Source: Marinobacter sp. SS5-14b
GTDB taxonomy: Bacteria > Pseudomonadota > Gammaproteobacteria > Pseudomonadales > Oleiphilaceae
NCBI RefSeq assembly: GCF_030541005.1
Contig: NZ_JASSVM010000003.1
Coordinates: 455,974 to 519,973, forward strand
Direction: 5' to 3'
Length of the DNA stretch: 64,000 nt
Below, one piece after another: positions 8,512-18,824 of this stretch. Position numbers and translations under genes: made by a program. Each line of letters opens with the position of its first letter. Position 1 is the stretch's first letter. The notes under the pieces are model-generated. The model made no database searches. It had not been told where the DNA came from and saw nothing but the letters and a program-made list of their open reading frames with translations.

Positions 8512-9069
8512 TCAGTCGCTCAGAATGGACACGTTATCAGCCTGCAGGCCTTTGTCGGCATCAACCACGTTGAACCGAACCAGTTGGCCCTGGCGCAATA
8601 CGCGTCTGCCGCGGCCGCGAATGGCGCGGAAGTGAACGAAAATTTCATCACCACTGTCGCGTACGATAAAGCCAAACCCTTTCTTGACGTTGAACCATTT
8701 GACGGTGCCTTCTTCATCTCCCTCTGGAGTGCTGTCGTCAAAATCGTCGTCGTCTTCGTCATCGTAGCCGTTCGCTGGCTGGCTGGCGCGGGCCGGCCGG
8801 CTTTGAGTGCGGGCGGCCGGAGCCGGTTGTTTGCCTGCAATCGCAACGGCCAGAAAACCGACAATGCCGAAGATTACGAAAGCGATGAGGTAAGCGGCAA
8901 TACCGCCCTGGCTGCCCAGTGCCTCAAGGCCTTGACCGATGGCGAGCAGGCGAAGGGGTTCGGGGGTAGCGGACAGCAAAAGGCCCAGTACAAACGGTGC
9001 CGGAATTGCGATCAGAATAGCAACAAGGATCGCTTTGGCTGGATTACGCATTGGTTGATTATTCTCCAT
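8512..9069 (-). CDS. Membrane-anchored cold-shock-domain protein
   Basis: 185 residues. Two hydrophobic segments (about residues 11-33 and 58-80) precede a linker rich in Pro, Ala, Arg and then Asp/Glu (about 81-116), and a C-terminal cold-shock domain (117-185) beginning EGTVKWFNVKKGFGFI, with RNP1 KGFGFI and RNP2 IFVHF intact. Cold-shock domains bind single-stranded RNA or DNA; fusing one to a membrane anchor would place it at the inner membrane. The ATG at 9069 or the one six codons on are both possible starts. It is divergent from slyX. Confidence 0.85.
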   Translation of the reverse strand: MENNQPMRNPAKAILVAILIAIPAPFVLGLLLSATPEPLRLLAIGQGLEALGSQGGIAAYLIAFVIFGIVGFLAVAIAGKQPAPAARTQSRPARASQPANGYDDEDDDDFDDSTPEGDEEGTVKWFNVKKGFGFIVRDSGDEIFVHFRAIRGRGRRVLRQGQLVRFNVVDADKGLQADNVSILSD

Positions 9070-9219
9070 GATTAAACACTAACGATAAAAAGCCGGACAT
9101 CGGGTAAAATGGCACGCCCAGCCAGTGAACACCGCCGCCGAAACCAACCTTAAGGTTAAACGGCACTGGCGGTAAAAGGCGGCATGATAACAGATTAAGG
9201 AAAGGGCTGACCAAATCTC

Positions 9220-9438
9220 ATGAGTAAAAACACCCTCGAAGACAGGATTGCCGAACTGGAAATGCGACTTGCGTTCCAGGATGACGTGATCAATACCCTG
9301 AGCGAGCAGGTGACCAAGCAGGAAATGGATATCCGGGCGTTGTGGGATGCCAAGCGGCTGATGCATCAGCAGCTGAAAGATGTGTCGCCTTCGAACATTA
9401 AGGCGGAGGAAGATGAGACTCCGCCGCCGCATTATTGA
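9220..9438 (+). CDS. slyX: SlyX family protein
   Basis: 72 residues, the usual size for SlyX. It is a short coiled coil: LEDRIAELEMRLAFQDDVINTLSEQV is a regular heptad stretch, followed by LWDAKRLMHQQL and an acidic, Pro-rich tail ending PPPHY, as in other SlyX proteins. The cellular role of SlyX is unresolved. It faces the dapE gene convergently 31 bp away. Confidence 0.88.
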   Translation: MSKNTLEDRIAELEMRLAFQDDVINTLSEQVTKQEMDIRALWDAKRLMHQQLKDVSPSNIKAEEDETPPPHY

Positions 9439-9469
9439 TTTTGGAGTTAGCCTTGAGTTCCGGGCTCAG

Positions 9470-10618
<1,149 letters not shown>

Positions 10619-11647
10619 TTAGTTGTTGGCGTGAAGTTCTTCGTTCAGCTCGATGGCGGATTTATTGGTCTTGCACTCCACGGCGCCGGTCTGGCTATTG
10701 CGGCGGAACAGCAAGTCGTTCTTGCCAGCCAGGTCACGGGCTTTGATCACTTCCACCAGCGTGTTGTTGTCATCCAGCAGGGCTACTTTGGTGCCGGAGG
10801 TGATGTAGAGACCGGCCTCTACGGTGCAGCGGTCGCCCAGGGGAATGCCGATGCCGGCGTTGGCGCCCAGGAGGCAGTTTTCGCCGACAGAGATGATGAT
10901 GTTGCCGCCGCCAGACAGGGTGCCCATGGTGGAGCAGCCGCCACCCAGGTCTGAGCCCTTGCCAATCATCACGCCAGCTGAAATCCGGCCTTCGATCATG
11001 CTGGTGCCTTCGGTGCCGGCGTTGAAGTTAATGAAACCTTCGTGCATGACAGTCGTGCCTTCGCCCACGTAAGCGCCCAGGCGCACTCGTGAGGTGTCAG
11101 CGATACGCACGCCCTTGGGCACCACGTAATCGGTCATCTGCGGGAACTTGTCGACCGATTTTACTTCCAGGGTGCGGCCTTCAATGCGGGCCTGCAGCTG
11201 GCGCTCGGGCAGCTCGTTCAGGTCGATGGCGCCTTCGTTGGTCCAGGCCAGGTTGGGCAGCAGGCCAAAGATGCCATCCAGCTTCAGGTTGTGGGGCTTG
11301 GCCAGCCGGTGAGAGATCAGGTGCAGCTTCAGGTACACCTCGGGCGTACTGGAGGCGGTATCGTCAGTCGACAGCACAGTGACCACAACGGGGCGCTTGC
11401 TGTGGGCGGCGCTTTCGGCCAGTTTGGCCTGGTCGGTCTGGCCCAGTTGGCGCAGGGCGTTAGCAAACTGAGCCAGCTGCGCGGAATTCGCTTCGATGGC
11501 CTGATTGCCGCCTTTGTATTCCAGCGCGGTTTCAACCACGTCGATCAGGTCTTTGCCTGGGGTCATGATCGGCTGCTGGTAATACACCTCCAGCCATTCG
11601 CCCTGGTTGTTCTGGGTGCCGATGCCAATGCCGAATGCAAAACTCAT
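10619..11647 (-). CDS. dapD: Tetrahydrodipicolinate N-succinyltransferase
   Basis: 342 residues, the longer DapD type found in Pseudomonas and relatives. Transfers succinyl from succinyl-CoA to tetrahydrodipicolinate. The N-terminal half is family-specific; the C-terminal half has the left-handed beta-helix signature, with GAYVGEGTTVMHEGFINFNAG and GGGCSTMGTLSGGG turns and SVGENCLLGANAGIGIPLG. It sits between dapE and the ArsC-like gene on the same strand, all closely spaced. Confidence 0.95.
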   Translation of the reverse strand: MSFAFGIGIGTQNNQGEWLEVYYQQPIMTPGKDLIDVVETALEYKGGNQAIEANSAQLAQFANALRQLGQTDQAKLAESAAHSKRPVVVTVLSTDDTASSTPEVYLKLHLISHRLAKPHNLKLDGIFGLLPNLAWTNEGAIDLNELPERQLQARIEGRTLEVKSVDKFPQMTDYVVPKGVRIADTSRVRLGAYVGEGTTVMHEGFINFNAGTEGTSMIEGRISAGVMIGKGSDLGGGCSTMGTLSGGGNIIISVGENCLLGANAGIGIPLGDRCTVEAGLYITSGTKVALLDDNNTLVEVIKARDLAGKNDLLFRRNSQTGAVECKTNKSAIELNEELHANN

Positions 11648-11708
11648 CTGGTGGTTGCTCCTGTTAAATTCGTAGAGATAGTATTGTCAGCCAAGAAAGC
11701 GTTTAGTC

Positions 11709-12044
11709 TTACCAGGCAGCCCATTCGTCTGCGTTAAAGCCCACACTGACCTGGCCGCCCCGCTCAACAACCGGGCGTTTGATGATGGAGGTGTTCTCCA
11801 GCATGATCTGGTGGGCACTTTGGGCGCTCATGGTATCACGAACCTCGTCGGGAAGTTTTCGCCAGGTGGTGCCCCGTTTGTTGATCAGGGGCTCCCAGCC
11901 AATGGCATTTTCCCACTGGCTCAGCTTCTCGCTGCTCAGGCCGTCTTTCTTGAAATCGTGGAACTCGTAGGCGATGCCGTTTTCGTCCAGCCACTTGCGG
12001 GCTTTTTTGACGGTGTCGCAGTTCTTGATGCCGTAAATCTTCAT
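11709..12044 (-). CDS. ArsC/Spx-family protein (YffB type)
   Basis: 111 residues with a thioredoxin-like ArsC fold. The N-terminal MKIYGIKNCDTVKKA carries a single Cys at residue 9 and lacks the CxxC of Spx, as in YffB proteins, which bind glutathione but have no settled reaction. KKDGLS and INKRGTTWRKL blocks are typical. The gene overlaps dapC by 4 bp at its start and is followed by dapD, a placement common beside dap genes in gammaproteobacteria. Confidence 0.88.
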   Translation of the reverse strand: MKIYGIKNCDTVKKARKWLDENGIAYEFHDFKKDGLSSEKLSQWENAIGWEPLINKRGTTWRKLPDEVRDTMSAQSAHQIMLENTSIIKRPVVERGGQVSVGFNADEWAAW

Positions 12045-13243
12045 GCTTTGAAACCCTTTACAAACTCCACAATTCGCTGCGCAGCCTCAACGCACTCCTC
12101 CAGCGGCGCCACCAGCGCCATGCGCACGCGATTTTCGCCGGGGTTGTGGCCATCGACAGTGCGGGAAAGATAGCGGCCGGGCAGTACGTGTACGTTCTGC
12201 CGGGCAGACAGTTCACGGGCGAAGGTTTCGTCATCCATGGGCGTTTCCGGCCAGAGGTAGAATCCTGCGTCGGGGAAATCTACGTTCATGACTTCGCGCA
12301 GGATGGGCACCACAGCTTCGAATTTCGCTCGGTAGGCGGCGCGGTTTTCCCGCACGTGGTCTTCGTCGCTCCAGGCGGCAATGCTGGCCAGTTGATTGTG
12401 AATGGGCATGGCGCAGCCGTGGTAGGTCCGGTATTTCAGGTAGCCGGCCAGCACGTCGGCATCGCCGGCGACAAAGCCCGAGCGCAGGCCTGGCAGATTG
12501 CTGCGCTTGGACAGGCTGTGGAACACCACGCAGCGTTTAAAGTCGTGGCGGCCGATGGCGGCGCAGGTTTGCAGCAGGCCTTCGGGCGGATGGGCTTCGT
12601 CCGGGTAGAGTTCGGAGTAGCACTCGTCGGAAGCGATCAGAAAATCGTGCCGGTCGGCCAGTTCGATCACTTTGATCAGGGTTTGCCGCGGAATCACCGC
12701 GCCACTGGGGTTGCCCGGCGAGCACAGGAACAGGATCTGGCAGTCTTTCCAGACCGATTCCGGCACCGCCTCGAAATCCGGAATAAAGCCATTGCTGACG
12801 TCGCAGGGCAGGTAAACCGGATCGGCCCCAGCCAGGAAGGCGGCGCCCTCGTAGATTTGGTAGAACGGATTAGGGCTCACCACTGTTGCCGGCTTGCTGG
12901 CATCGACCACGGCCTGCACCAGAGCGAAGATGGCTTCGCGGGTGCCATTGACCGGAAGCACGTGTCGGGCTGGGTCCAGCGTGCCGTCGGCGAGGTCGAA
13001 GCGGCGGCTGGCCCATAGGGCGATGGTCTCTCGCAGCTCGTCAATGCCTTTGGTCGTGGGGTAGTTGGCCAGCTTGTCCAGGTTGTCTGCAATCACCTGC
13101 TTTACGAAAGCGGGGGAAGGGTGCTTGGGTTCGCCAATGCCCAAGGAAATCGGTGCCAGGTGCGCCGGCGCGGTGATGCCCGCCTTGAGCCTGGCGAGTT
13201 TTTCGAAAGGGTAAGGGTGAAGCCTTTGAAGATCGGGGTTCAT
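12041..13243 (-). CDS. dapC: Succinyldiaminopimelate transaminase
   Basis: 400 residues from the ATG at 13243, which overlaps the glnD stop codon (ATGA) and is preferred to a start 16 codons upstream. Class I/II PLP aminotransferase: NPFYQIYEG, SPGNPSG at 175-181, the cofactor-binding D206 in ASDECYSEL, and the Schiff-base lysine K246 in SLSKRSNLPGLRSG. It converts N-succinyl-2-amino-6-ketopimelate with glutamate. Context with dapD and dapE supports DapC over other aminotransferases. Confidence 0.92.
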   Translation of the reverse strand: MNPDLQRLHPYPFEKLARLKAGITAPAHLAPISLGIGEPKHPSPAFVKQVIADNLDKLANYPTTKGIDELRETIALWASRRFDLADGTLDPARHVLPVNGTREAIFALVQAVVDASKPATVVSPNPFYQIYEGAAFLAGADPVYLPCDVSNGFIPDFEAVPESVWKDCQILFLCSPGNPSGAVIPRQTLIKVIELADRHDFLIASDECYSELYPDEAHPPEGLLQTCAAIGRHDFKRCVVFHSLSKRSNLPGLRSGFVAGDADVLAGYLKYRTYHGCAMPIHNQLASIAAWSDEDHVRENRAAYRAKFEAVVPILREVMNVDFPDAGFYLWPETPMDDETFARELSARQNVHVLPGRYLSRTVDGHNPGENRVRMALVAPLEECVEAAQRIVEFVKGFKA

Positions 13244-15894
13244 TGAATGTCGTCCAGCATGGTACAGAGGTCCTCTTGCAGGGCCTGGCATACGCTCGGG
13301 TCGCGGAGAGGTTCGCCGTGTTCATCGGTGATAAAGAACACGTCTTCTACCCGCTCGCCGAGGGTGGCGATTTTGGCGTTGGTCAGTCGCACCCGGTGTT
13401 CCAGCAACACCTGGCCAATCCGCGCCAACAGTCCCGGGCGGTCCGGAGTGATCACTTCCATCACGGTGCGTTGATTGATCGTGTCGTTTGAGAAGGTGAC
13501 CTCGGTCGGGAATGCGAAGTGCTTCAGCTGTCTGGGTGTGCGCCGGTGGATGATGTCCGGGTAGTCTTCGGGATCGTCCAGCTCTTCGATCAGGCGTTTA
13601 CGCGCTCGCTCTTTGCGGGCCGGATCAACGCCCAGGGGCTGGCCCTGTTCATCCAGTACGACATAAGAGCTGATGGAGTAGGGGCCTTCGCTGGAATTGA
13701 TGCGCGCGTCTACGATGTTCAGATTCAGTTGCTCGAGCACCGCGGTGGTGGCGGCAAACAAGGCGACCCGGTCTTTCATGTAAATGATGATCTGGGAATA
13801 GCCGTCGGTGGGGCCACCACGGGTGTCGCGGATCAGTACCAGCGGGTCTGGATTGTCGCCATGGCGGATGATGGCGGCGGTTTGCCAGGCGATATCCACG
13901 GTGGAGTCCTGCAGGAAATATTCCTCGTCGACCGTGTCCCAGATCTTGTCGATCTGTTCGTTGGTCATGTTCTGGGCGTGCAGGATTTCCCGGGCTTCTT
14001 CGCGGGTGGCGTCAATCCAGGCCTGGCGGTCGACCGGGGTATCGATGCCTCGGCGAAGTGCCCGCTTGGCTTCGATATAAAGCTGGCGCAATAGTGAAGC
14101 GCGCCAGGTGTTCCAGAGTTTCGGGTTGGTCGCGCTGATGTCGCACACCGTCAGGATGTACAGGTAGTCCAGGTGCGCCTGGCTGGGCATGGCGCGGGCG
14201 AAGGCCTGGATAATGTCCGGGTCCGATATGTCTTTGCGCTGGGCGGTCATGGACATCAGCAGGTGGCTCTCCACCAGCCAGGACACCAACTGGGTATCCC
14301 GCTCACTCAGATGATGGCGCTCGCAGAAGGCTTCGGCGTCAATGGCACCGAGCTCGGAATGATCGCCGCCCCGGCCTTTGGCGACATCATGGTACAGCCC
14401 CGCGATGTACAGGGTTTCCATTTTCGGCAGCCGGTGTATCAGTCGTGATGCCAGCGGGTATTCGGTTCGGGCCTCGGCACTGGTCAGCCTGACCATGTTT
14501 CGTATCACCCGCATGGTGTGGGCATCAACGGTGTAGATATGAAAGAGGTCGTGCTGCATCTGGCCGATGATCTGGCCAAATTCCGGTAAATAGCGGCCCA
14601 GCACGTTGTACTTCTTCATGGCAGAGAGTGTCTGGTCCAGTGCGTGCGGTGTGCGCAGAAGTTCCATAAACAGGCTGGTCACCGCCAGATCCGCCCGGAA
14701 GGCATCGTCTATCAAGTGACGGTGGGCCCGGAGTGACCGGATAGTTGTCGCCCGGATGCCCTTGATTTCCGGGTGCTGCGCCATCAGTACGAAGATCTCC
14801 ATGATGGCGTAGGGCGCGTAGGCAAATACCTGGTTATTGATGGCTTCTATATAGAAGTTGCGCATCTGGAATCGTTTGTTCAGCGGGCGAATCTCATCTT
14901 CATTCCCGCTGCCGATAATCGCTTCGTCGTAATACTGCAGAATCACGTCGGCCAGCTCGGCCAGTGCCAGAACGGTGCGGTAGTAGGACTGCATCATCAG
15001 CTCGACGCCGAGCCGCTTGCCTTCGTCTTTGTAGCCGAGCATCTCCGCCAGTGCTCGCTGGTGATCAAACAGCAACCGGTTTTCGTTGCGATCCGCAATC
15101 AGTTGCAAGCCGTAGCGAAGCTGCCAGAGAAAGGTTTCACCCTGATGCAGAATCTGGTGCTCTTCTTCGGTAAGAATGCTGAATCGTGCCAGGTCGGCGG
15201 TGCTTTGAAGGCCAAAATGGCGCTTGGTGATCCAGCCGATCGTTTGTATGTCCCGCAGAGCGCCGGGAGAGCCCTTAACGTTTGGCTCCAGGTTGTACTC
15301 GGTGTCGCCGTATTTGGTGTGCCGTTGTTGCTGTTCTTCCCGCTTGGCAACGAAGTAGTCTTTGTCAGACTTCACGTCGTCCGAATACACCTGTGTGCTT
15401 AGTGCCTCCCGGAGACTGTCTGGCCCGGCGATGGTGCGGGTTTCCAGCAAGTTGGTCAGGATCGTGATGTCCTCACGGGCTGCGGCGACGGATTCCTCCA
15501 TGCTCCGAACGCTGTGGCCGATATCCAGCTTAAGATCCCAGAGCAGGGTAATAAAGGCCCCAAGGTCCTCTTGCGTGGCGCTATCCATACCGCCCATGTC
15601 ACTTCGGGTAAGAATCAGAAGATCAATGTCAGAGTGTGGGTGGAGCTCGCCCCGGCCGTAGCCACCTACGGCAATGAGGGCGATATCGGACGAGCGGGAA
15701 AAAGGGTAACGATTCCAGATCAGTCGCAGAACGGTGTCTACCGTGCTGGCCCTGGACTGAACCAGGGCTCTGACATCCACGCCCTGGCGAAACGCATCGG
15801 CATCTGCGCTGTAGCTTTGCCGCAAAAGCTCTCTTGCAGCGAAAACCGGGGACGTGTCGTTACTGATGCGGGATTCCAGCTCGCTCCGATCCAC
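13240..15894 (-). CDS. glnD: PII uridylyltransferase / uridylyl-removing enzyme
   Basis: 884 residues. Bifunctional nitrogen sensor that adds or removes UMP on PII proteins according to glutamine. Domains in order: nucleotidyltransferase with GGYGRGELHPHSDIDL at 77-92 (D89 and D91 catalytic), a PII-utilising helical region, an HD hydrolase domain (AGLYHDVAKGRGGDHS), and two C-terminal ACT domains that bind glutamine (second starts near VMEVITPDRPGLLARIG). It starts with GTG immediately after the map stop codon and its stop overlaps the dapC start, so map-glnD-dapC are tightly coupled. Confidence 0.96.
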   Translation of the reverse strand: MDRSELESRISNDTSPVFAARELLRQSYSADADAFRQGVDVRALVQSRASTVDTVLRLIWNRYPFSRSSDIALIAVGGYGRGELHPHSDIDLLILTRSDMGGMDSATQEDLGAFITLLWDLKLDIGHSVRSMEESVAAAREDITILTNLLETRTIAGPDSLREALSTQVYSDDVKSDKDYFVAKREEQQQRHTKYGDTEYNLEPNVKGSPGALRDIQTIGWITKRHFGLQSTADLARFSILTEEEHQILHQGETFLWQLRYGLQLIADRNENRLLFDHQRALAEMLGYKDEGKRLGVELMMQSYYRTVLALAELADVILQYYDEAIIGSGNEDEIRPLNKRFQMRNFYIEAINNQVFAYAPYAIMEIFVLMAQHPEIKGIRATTIRSLRAHRHLIDDAFRADLAVTSLFMELLRTPHALDQTLSAMKKYNVLGRYLPEFGQIIGQMQHDLFHIYTVDAHTMRVIRNMVRLTSAEARTEYPLASRLIHRLPKMETLYIAGLYHDVAKGRGGDHSELGAIDAEAFCERHHLSERDTQLVSWLVESHLLMSMTAQRKDISDPDIIQAFARAMPSQAHLDYLYILTVCDISATNPKLWNTWRASLLRQLYIEAKRALRRGIDTPVDRQAWIDATREEAREILHAQNMTNEQIDKIWDTVDEEYFLQDSTVDIAWQTAAIIRHGDNPDPLVLIRDTRGGPTDGYSQIIIYMKDRVALFAATTAVLEQLNLNIVDARINSSEGPYSISSYVVLDEQGQPLGVDPARKERARKRLIEELDDPEDYPDIIHRRTPRQLKHFAFPTEVTFSNDTINQRTVMEVITPDRPGLLARIGQVLLEHRVRLTNAKIATLGERVEDVFFITDEHGEPLRDPSVCQALQEDLCTMLDDIQ

Positions 15895-16665
15895 TTAAAA
15901 GGACTCTTCCGATCGCTTGGTCAGAACTTCATGGCCATCGGCCGTCACCAGAATGGTGTGCTCCCACTGTGCCGATAGCTTGTGGTCCTTGGTGACCGCT
16001 GTCCAGCCATCGGCCAGCAGCTTGGTGTGGTATTTGCCCTGATTCAGCATCGGCTCGATGGTGAAGGTCATGCCTTCTTTTAGCTCAACGCCGGTGCCAG
16101 GCTTGCCGTAATGCATCACCTGCGGCTCTTCGTGGAAGACTGCGCCAATGCCATGGCCGCAATAATCCCGAACCACCGAATAACGGTGTTTTTCTGCATG
16201 CTGTTGAATGACATGACCGATGTCGCCCAGGCGCGCGCCGGGTTTTACCAGCTCAATTCCTTTATAGAGACACTCCTGGGTGATCTGAATCAGCCGCTCG
16301 GACCCTGGCTTGGGTTTTCCGACGACCCACATCTTGCTGGTATCGCCGTGGTAGCCATCTTTAATGACGGTCACGTCGATGTTGATCACATCGCCATCTT
16401 TCAGAACTTTTTTGTCTGACGGAATGCCATGGCACACCACATGGTTGACCGAGGTGCAGATCGACTTCGGAAATCCCTTGTAATTGAGCGGGGCTGGAAT
16501 CGCCTGCTGCTCGTTAACAATGTAGTCGTGGCAGATGCGGTCGAGCTCTTCGGTGGTTACGCCGGGCTTGACGTGCTCGCCGATCATCTCGAGAACGTTC
16601 GCCGCCAGCCGGCCGGCTACGCGCATCTTTTCGATTTCTTCGGGGGTCTTGATTGATACCTGCAT
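15895..16665 (-). CDS. map: Methionine aminopeptidase, type I
   Basis: 256 residues. Removes the initiator Met from nascent proteins. All five metal ligands are visible: D97, D108, H171, E204 and E235, with the CGHGIG and WEHTILVT signatures. No N-terminal zinc-finger extension, as expected for bacterial type I enzymes. It is divergent from rpsB across 250 bp and heads the minus-strand run map-glnD-dapC-arsC-like-dapD-dapE. Confidence 0.97.
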   Translation of the reverse strand: MQVSIKTPEEIEKMRVAGRLAANVLEMIGEHVKPGVTTEELDRICHDYIVNEQQAIPAPLNYKGFPKSICTSVNHVVCHGIPSDKKVLKDGDVINIDVTVIKDGYHGDTSKMWVVGKPKPGSERLIQITQECLYKGIELVKPGARLGDIGHVIQQHAEKHRYSVVRDYCGHGIGAVFHEEPQVMHYGKPGTGVELKEGMTFTIEPMLNQGKYHTKLLADGWTAVTKDHKLSAQWEHTILVTADGHEVLTKRSEESF

Positions 16666-16780
16666 CGGGCTTCCTGTTGATTTGCATCAAACCCGCATTT
16701 TAAGGGGCTGAAGGACAAGGTACAAGGAAGCTCTTTGGTAAAAGTAATGGCGTTGTGGCGGCGCAATATGATATAAACGC

Positions 16781-16915
16781 GCCCGCCGAAAACGAAATCG
16801 GCAAATTCACACACGTGTCAGCACGTTGTCCCAGGGTGCCGGCTCCTGCTTTAAGGAGTCTGGTTGGGGCAATTGGATGCGTGGAGGCCTAACCCGAAGC
16901 TAAAAGGTAACTATC
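16781..16915 (+). promoter_or_regulatory. rpsB 5' leader with stem-loop (candidate S2 autoregulatory element)
   Basis: A TATGATATAAA -10 region at 16767-16777 precedes a long leader. At 16839-16863 CCGGCTCCT pairs with AGGAG-T-CTGG around a GCTTTA loop, and further GC-rich segments (GCGTGGAGGCC near 16879) follow. In E. coli and other gammaproteobacteria ribosomal protein S2 represses rpsB-tsf by binding a conserved structure in this leader. The position and hairpin fit, but I have not folded it against the known consensus. Confidence 0.5.
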
Positions 16916-17665
16916 ATGGCTCAGGTAAATATGCGTGACCTGCTCAAAGCAGGTGCTCACTTTGGACACCAAACCCGTTACTGGAACCCGAAGATGGGTA
17001 AGTACATCTTTGGTGCCCGCAACAAGATTCACATCATCAACCTTGAGCAGACTGTTCCTGCCATGAATCAGGCGCTGGATTTCATTCAGCAGCTGACAGA
17101 AAGCAAGAACAAGATCCTGTTCGTTGGCACCAAGCGTGCTGCGGCCAAGATCATCAAGGAAGAAGCCCTGCGTTCAGGCCAGCCCTACGTCAACCATCGC
17201 TGGTTGGGTGGCATGCTGACCAACTACAAAACCATTCGTCAGTCTATTCGTCGTTACCGTGATCTGGAAGCTCAGAGCAAAGACGGTACTTTTGACAAAC
17301 TGACCAAGAAAGAAGCCCTTGAGCGTACCCGTGAGATGGACAAGCTTGAGCGTTCTATCGGCGGTATTAAGGATATGGGCGGCCTGCCGGACGCACTGTT
17401 CGTTATCGACGTGGACCACGAGCGTATTGCCATCAAGGAAGCCAACAAGCTGGGCATCCCTGTTATCGGTGTGGTTGATACCAACAGCGATCCGGACGGC
17501 GTTGATTACGTGATCCCGGGTAACGACGACGCTATCCGCGCTATCCAGATCTACGTTCAGGCTGTTGCTGATACCTGCATGGAGTCTTCCCAGTCTGCCG
17601 GCGGCGCTGACGAGTTTGTTGAAGTTAGCGAAGATGCCCAAGGCGCTGCTCCAGCTGCCGAGTAA
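16916..17665 (+). CDS. rpsB: 30S ribosomal protein S2
   Basis: 249 residues. Bacterial S2, needed late in 30S assembly and for docking S1. The family signatures [48 protein letters not shown] and [16 protein letters not shown] are intact. An acidic C-terminal tail closes it. Codon use is strongly biased, as for other highly expressed genes. First gene of the rpsB-tsf pair. Confidence 0.99.
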   Translation: MAQVNMRDLLKAGAHFGHQTRYWNPKMGKYIFGARNKIHIINLEQTVPAMNQALDFIQQLTESKNKILFVGTKRAAAKIIKEEALRSGQPYVNHRWLGGMLTNYKTIRQSIRRYRDLEAQSKDGTFDKLTKKEALERTREMDKLERSIGGIKDMGGLPDALFVIDVDHERIAIKEANKLGIPVIGVVDTNSDPDGVDYVIPGNDDAIRAIQIYVQAVADTCMESSQSAGGADEFVEVSEDAQGAAPAAE

Positions 17666-17692
17666 CATTTGAGCGTAACGCTCTGGCTGTAA

Positions 17693-17722
17693 GGTATGCC
17701 CGCCTGTTTATCCGGGCATACC
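17693..17722 (+). terminator. Stem-loop between rpsB and tsf
   Basis: GGTATGCCCG and CGGGCATACC form a perfect 10-bp stem around a 10-base loop, 28 bp after the rpsB stop. No T-run follows, so it more likely attenuates, blocks 3' exonucleases or is a processing site that sets the ratio of S2 to EF-Ts than a full terminator. Confidence 0.6.
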
Positions 17723-17759
17723 TCCCCACCGAATTCGGAACCGATTAAGAGGACTGAAC

Positions 17760-18629
17760 ATGGCTGCAATTACCGCTGCAATGGTCAAAGAGCTGCGTGA
17801 GCGCACCGGCCTTGGCATGATGGAGTGCAAGAAAGCACTGGTTGAGGCTGAAGGCAGTGTCGACGCTGCGATCGAAGAGCTGCGCAAGTCATCTGGCCTG
17901 AAGGCTGCCAAGAAAGCTGGCCGTACCGCCGCTGAAGGTGTGTCTCTGGTTAAAGTATCTGACGACAAGACCGTTGCTTTTATTCTGGAAGTGAACTCTG
18001 AAACAGACTTCGTTGCCCGTGACGATAACTTCATGAACTTCGCTAACGACATCCTCGAAGCAGCGTTCGCCAAGGGCGAGACCGATGTTGCTGCGCTGAT
18101 GGCAGGCGAGCTGGAAGGCAAGCGTGAAGCGCTGGTTCAGAAGATCGGCGAAAACGTGACCGTACGTCGTATCGTTAAAGTAGAAGCGCCGGTTGTGGGT
18201 GGCTATGTTCACAGCAACAACAAGATCGCTTCTGTTGTGGCTCTGACCGCCGGTACCGAAGAGTTGGCCCGTGACATCGCTATGCACGTTGCCGCTGTTA
18301 ACCCGCGCGTTGGTCAGCCGGACGAAATGCCTGCTGAAGAGCTGGAAAAAGAAAAGGAAATCATCCGCGCTCAGCCGGATATGGAAGGCAAGCCTGCCGA
18401 AATCGTTGAAAAGATGATGGGCGGCCGTATCAAGAAATTCCTGGCTGAAAACAGCCTCGTTGAGCAGCCTTTCGTGAAAAACCCTGACCAGAAAGTGGGC
18501 GATCTGATCAAGTCTGCCGGTGGCGAACTGGTTAGCTTTGTCCGCCTGGAAGTGGGCGAAGGCATTGAAAGAGAAGAAGTGGATTTTGCCGCTGAAGTGG
18601 CTGCTGCCGCTGGCACAGGCAAGGCCTGA
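17760..18629 (+). CDS. tsf: Elongation factor Ts
   Basis: 289 residues. Guanine nucleotide exchange factor for EF-Tu. N-terminal UBA-like domain with [16 protein letters not shown], the exchange motif [11 protein letters not shown] (Thr-Asp-Phe-Val contact EF-Tu), and the core and coiled-coil domains through [30 protein letters not shown]. Follows rpsB in the usual order. AAGAGGACTGAAC before the ATG supplies the ribosome site. Confidence 0.98.
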   Translation: MAAITAAMVKELRERTGLGMMECKKALVEAEGSVDAAIEELRKSSGLKAAKKAGRTAAEGVSLVKVSDDKTVAFILEVNSETDFVARDDNFMNFANDILEAAFAKGETDVAALMAGELEGKREALVQKIGENVTVRRIVKVEAPVVGGYVHSNNKIASVVALTAGTEELARDIAMHVAAVNPRVGQPDEMPAEELEKEKEIIRAQPDMEGKPAEIVEKMMGGRIKKFLAENSLVEQPFVKNPDQKVGDLIKSAGGELVSFVRLEVGEGIEREEVDFAAEVAAAAGTGKA

Positions 18630-18678
18630 TCCGTCTTCTGAGCGCTGTTGCTGAGGGTAACGGCGCTTACCTGAGTCT

Positions 18679-18712
18679 GCCACGTTAGCCGGGTTTTCCC
18701 GGCTTTCGTGGC
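18679..18712 (+). terminator. Two-part hairpin after tsf
   Basis: GCCACG-tt-AGCCGGG-TTTT-CCCGGCT-tt-CGTGGC: an outer 6-bp and inner 7-bp stem separated by a symmetric TT/TT internal loop, closed by a TTTT tetraloop. No T-run follows the outer stem, but the inner stem is followed by TTTC. Likely terminator or mRNA end stabiliser for rpsB-tsf. Confidence 0.6.
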
Positions 18713-18715
18713 GGG

Positions 18716-18774
18716 CTTGTATCTGAGATACCCCTTTTCGTTCGGGTGAAAGCGAGGGGTATGTCAGATACAGG
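18716..18774 (+). other. Long imperfect inverted repeat upstream of pyrH
   Basis: TGTATCTGA (18718-18726) pairs with TCAGATACA (18764-18772), a single G/G mismatch follows, then ATACCCCT pairs with AGGGGTAT (18755-18762); two further outer pairs extend it. About 19 pairs enclose a short AT/GC loop. It ends 50 bp before the pyrH start. It may be an RNA structure that regulates pyrH or a paired terminator for tsf. Confidence 0.6.
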
Positions 18775-18824
18775 CCTGCAACGGGTTTGATACCGGATAG
18801 CCAACAGACGAGAAGGGGACCACC

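Noticed and set aside
12146..13018. A 290-codon frame opposite dapC
   Set aside because: Opposite a well-supported aminotransferase gene and without start signals or known domains.
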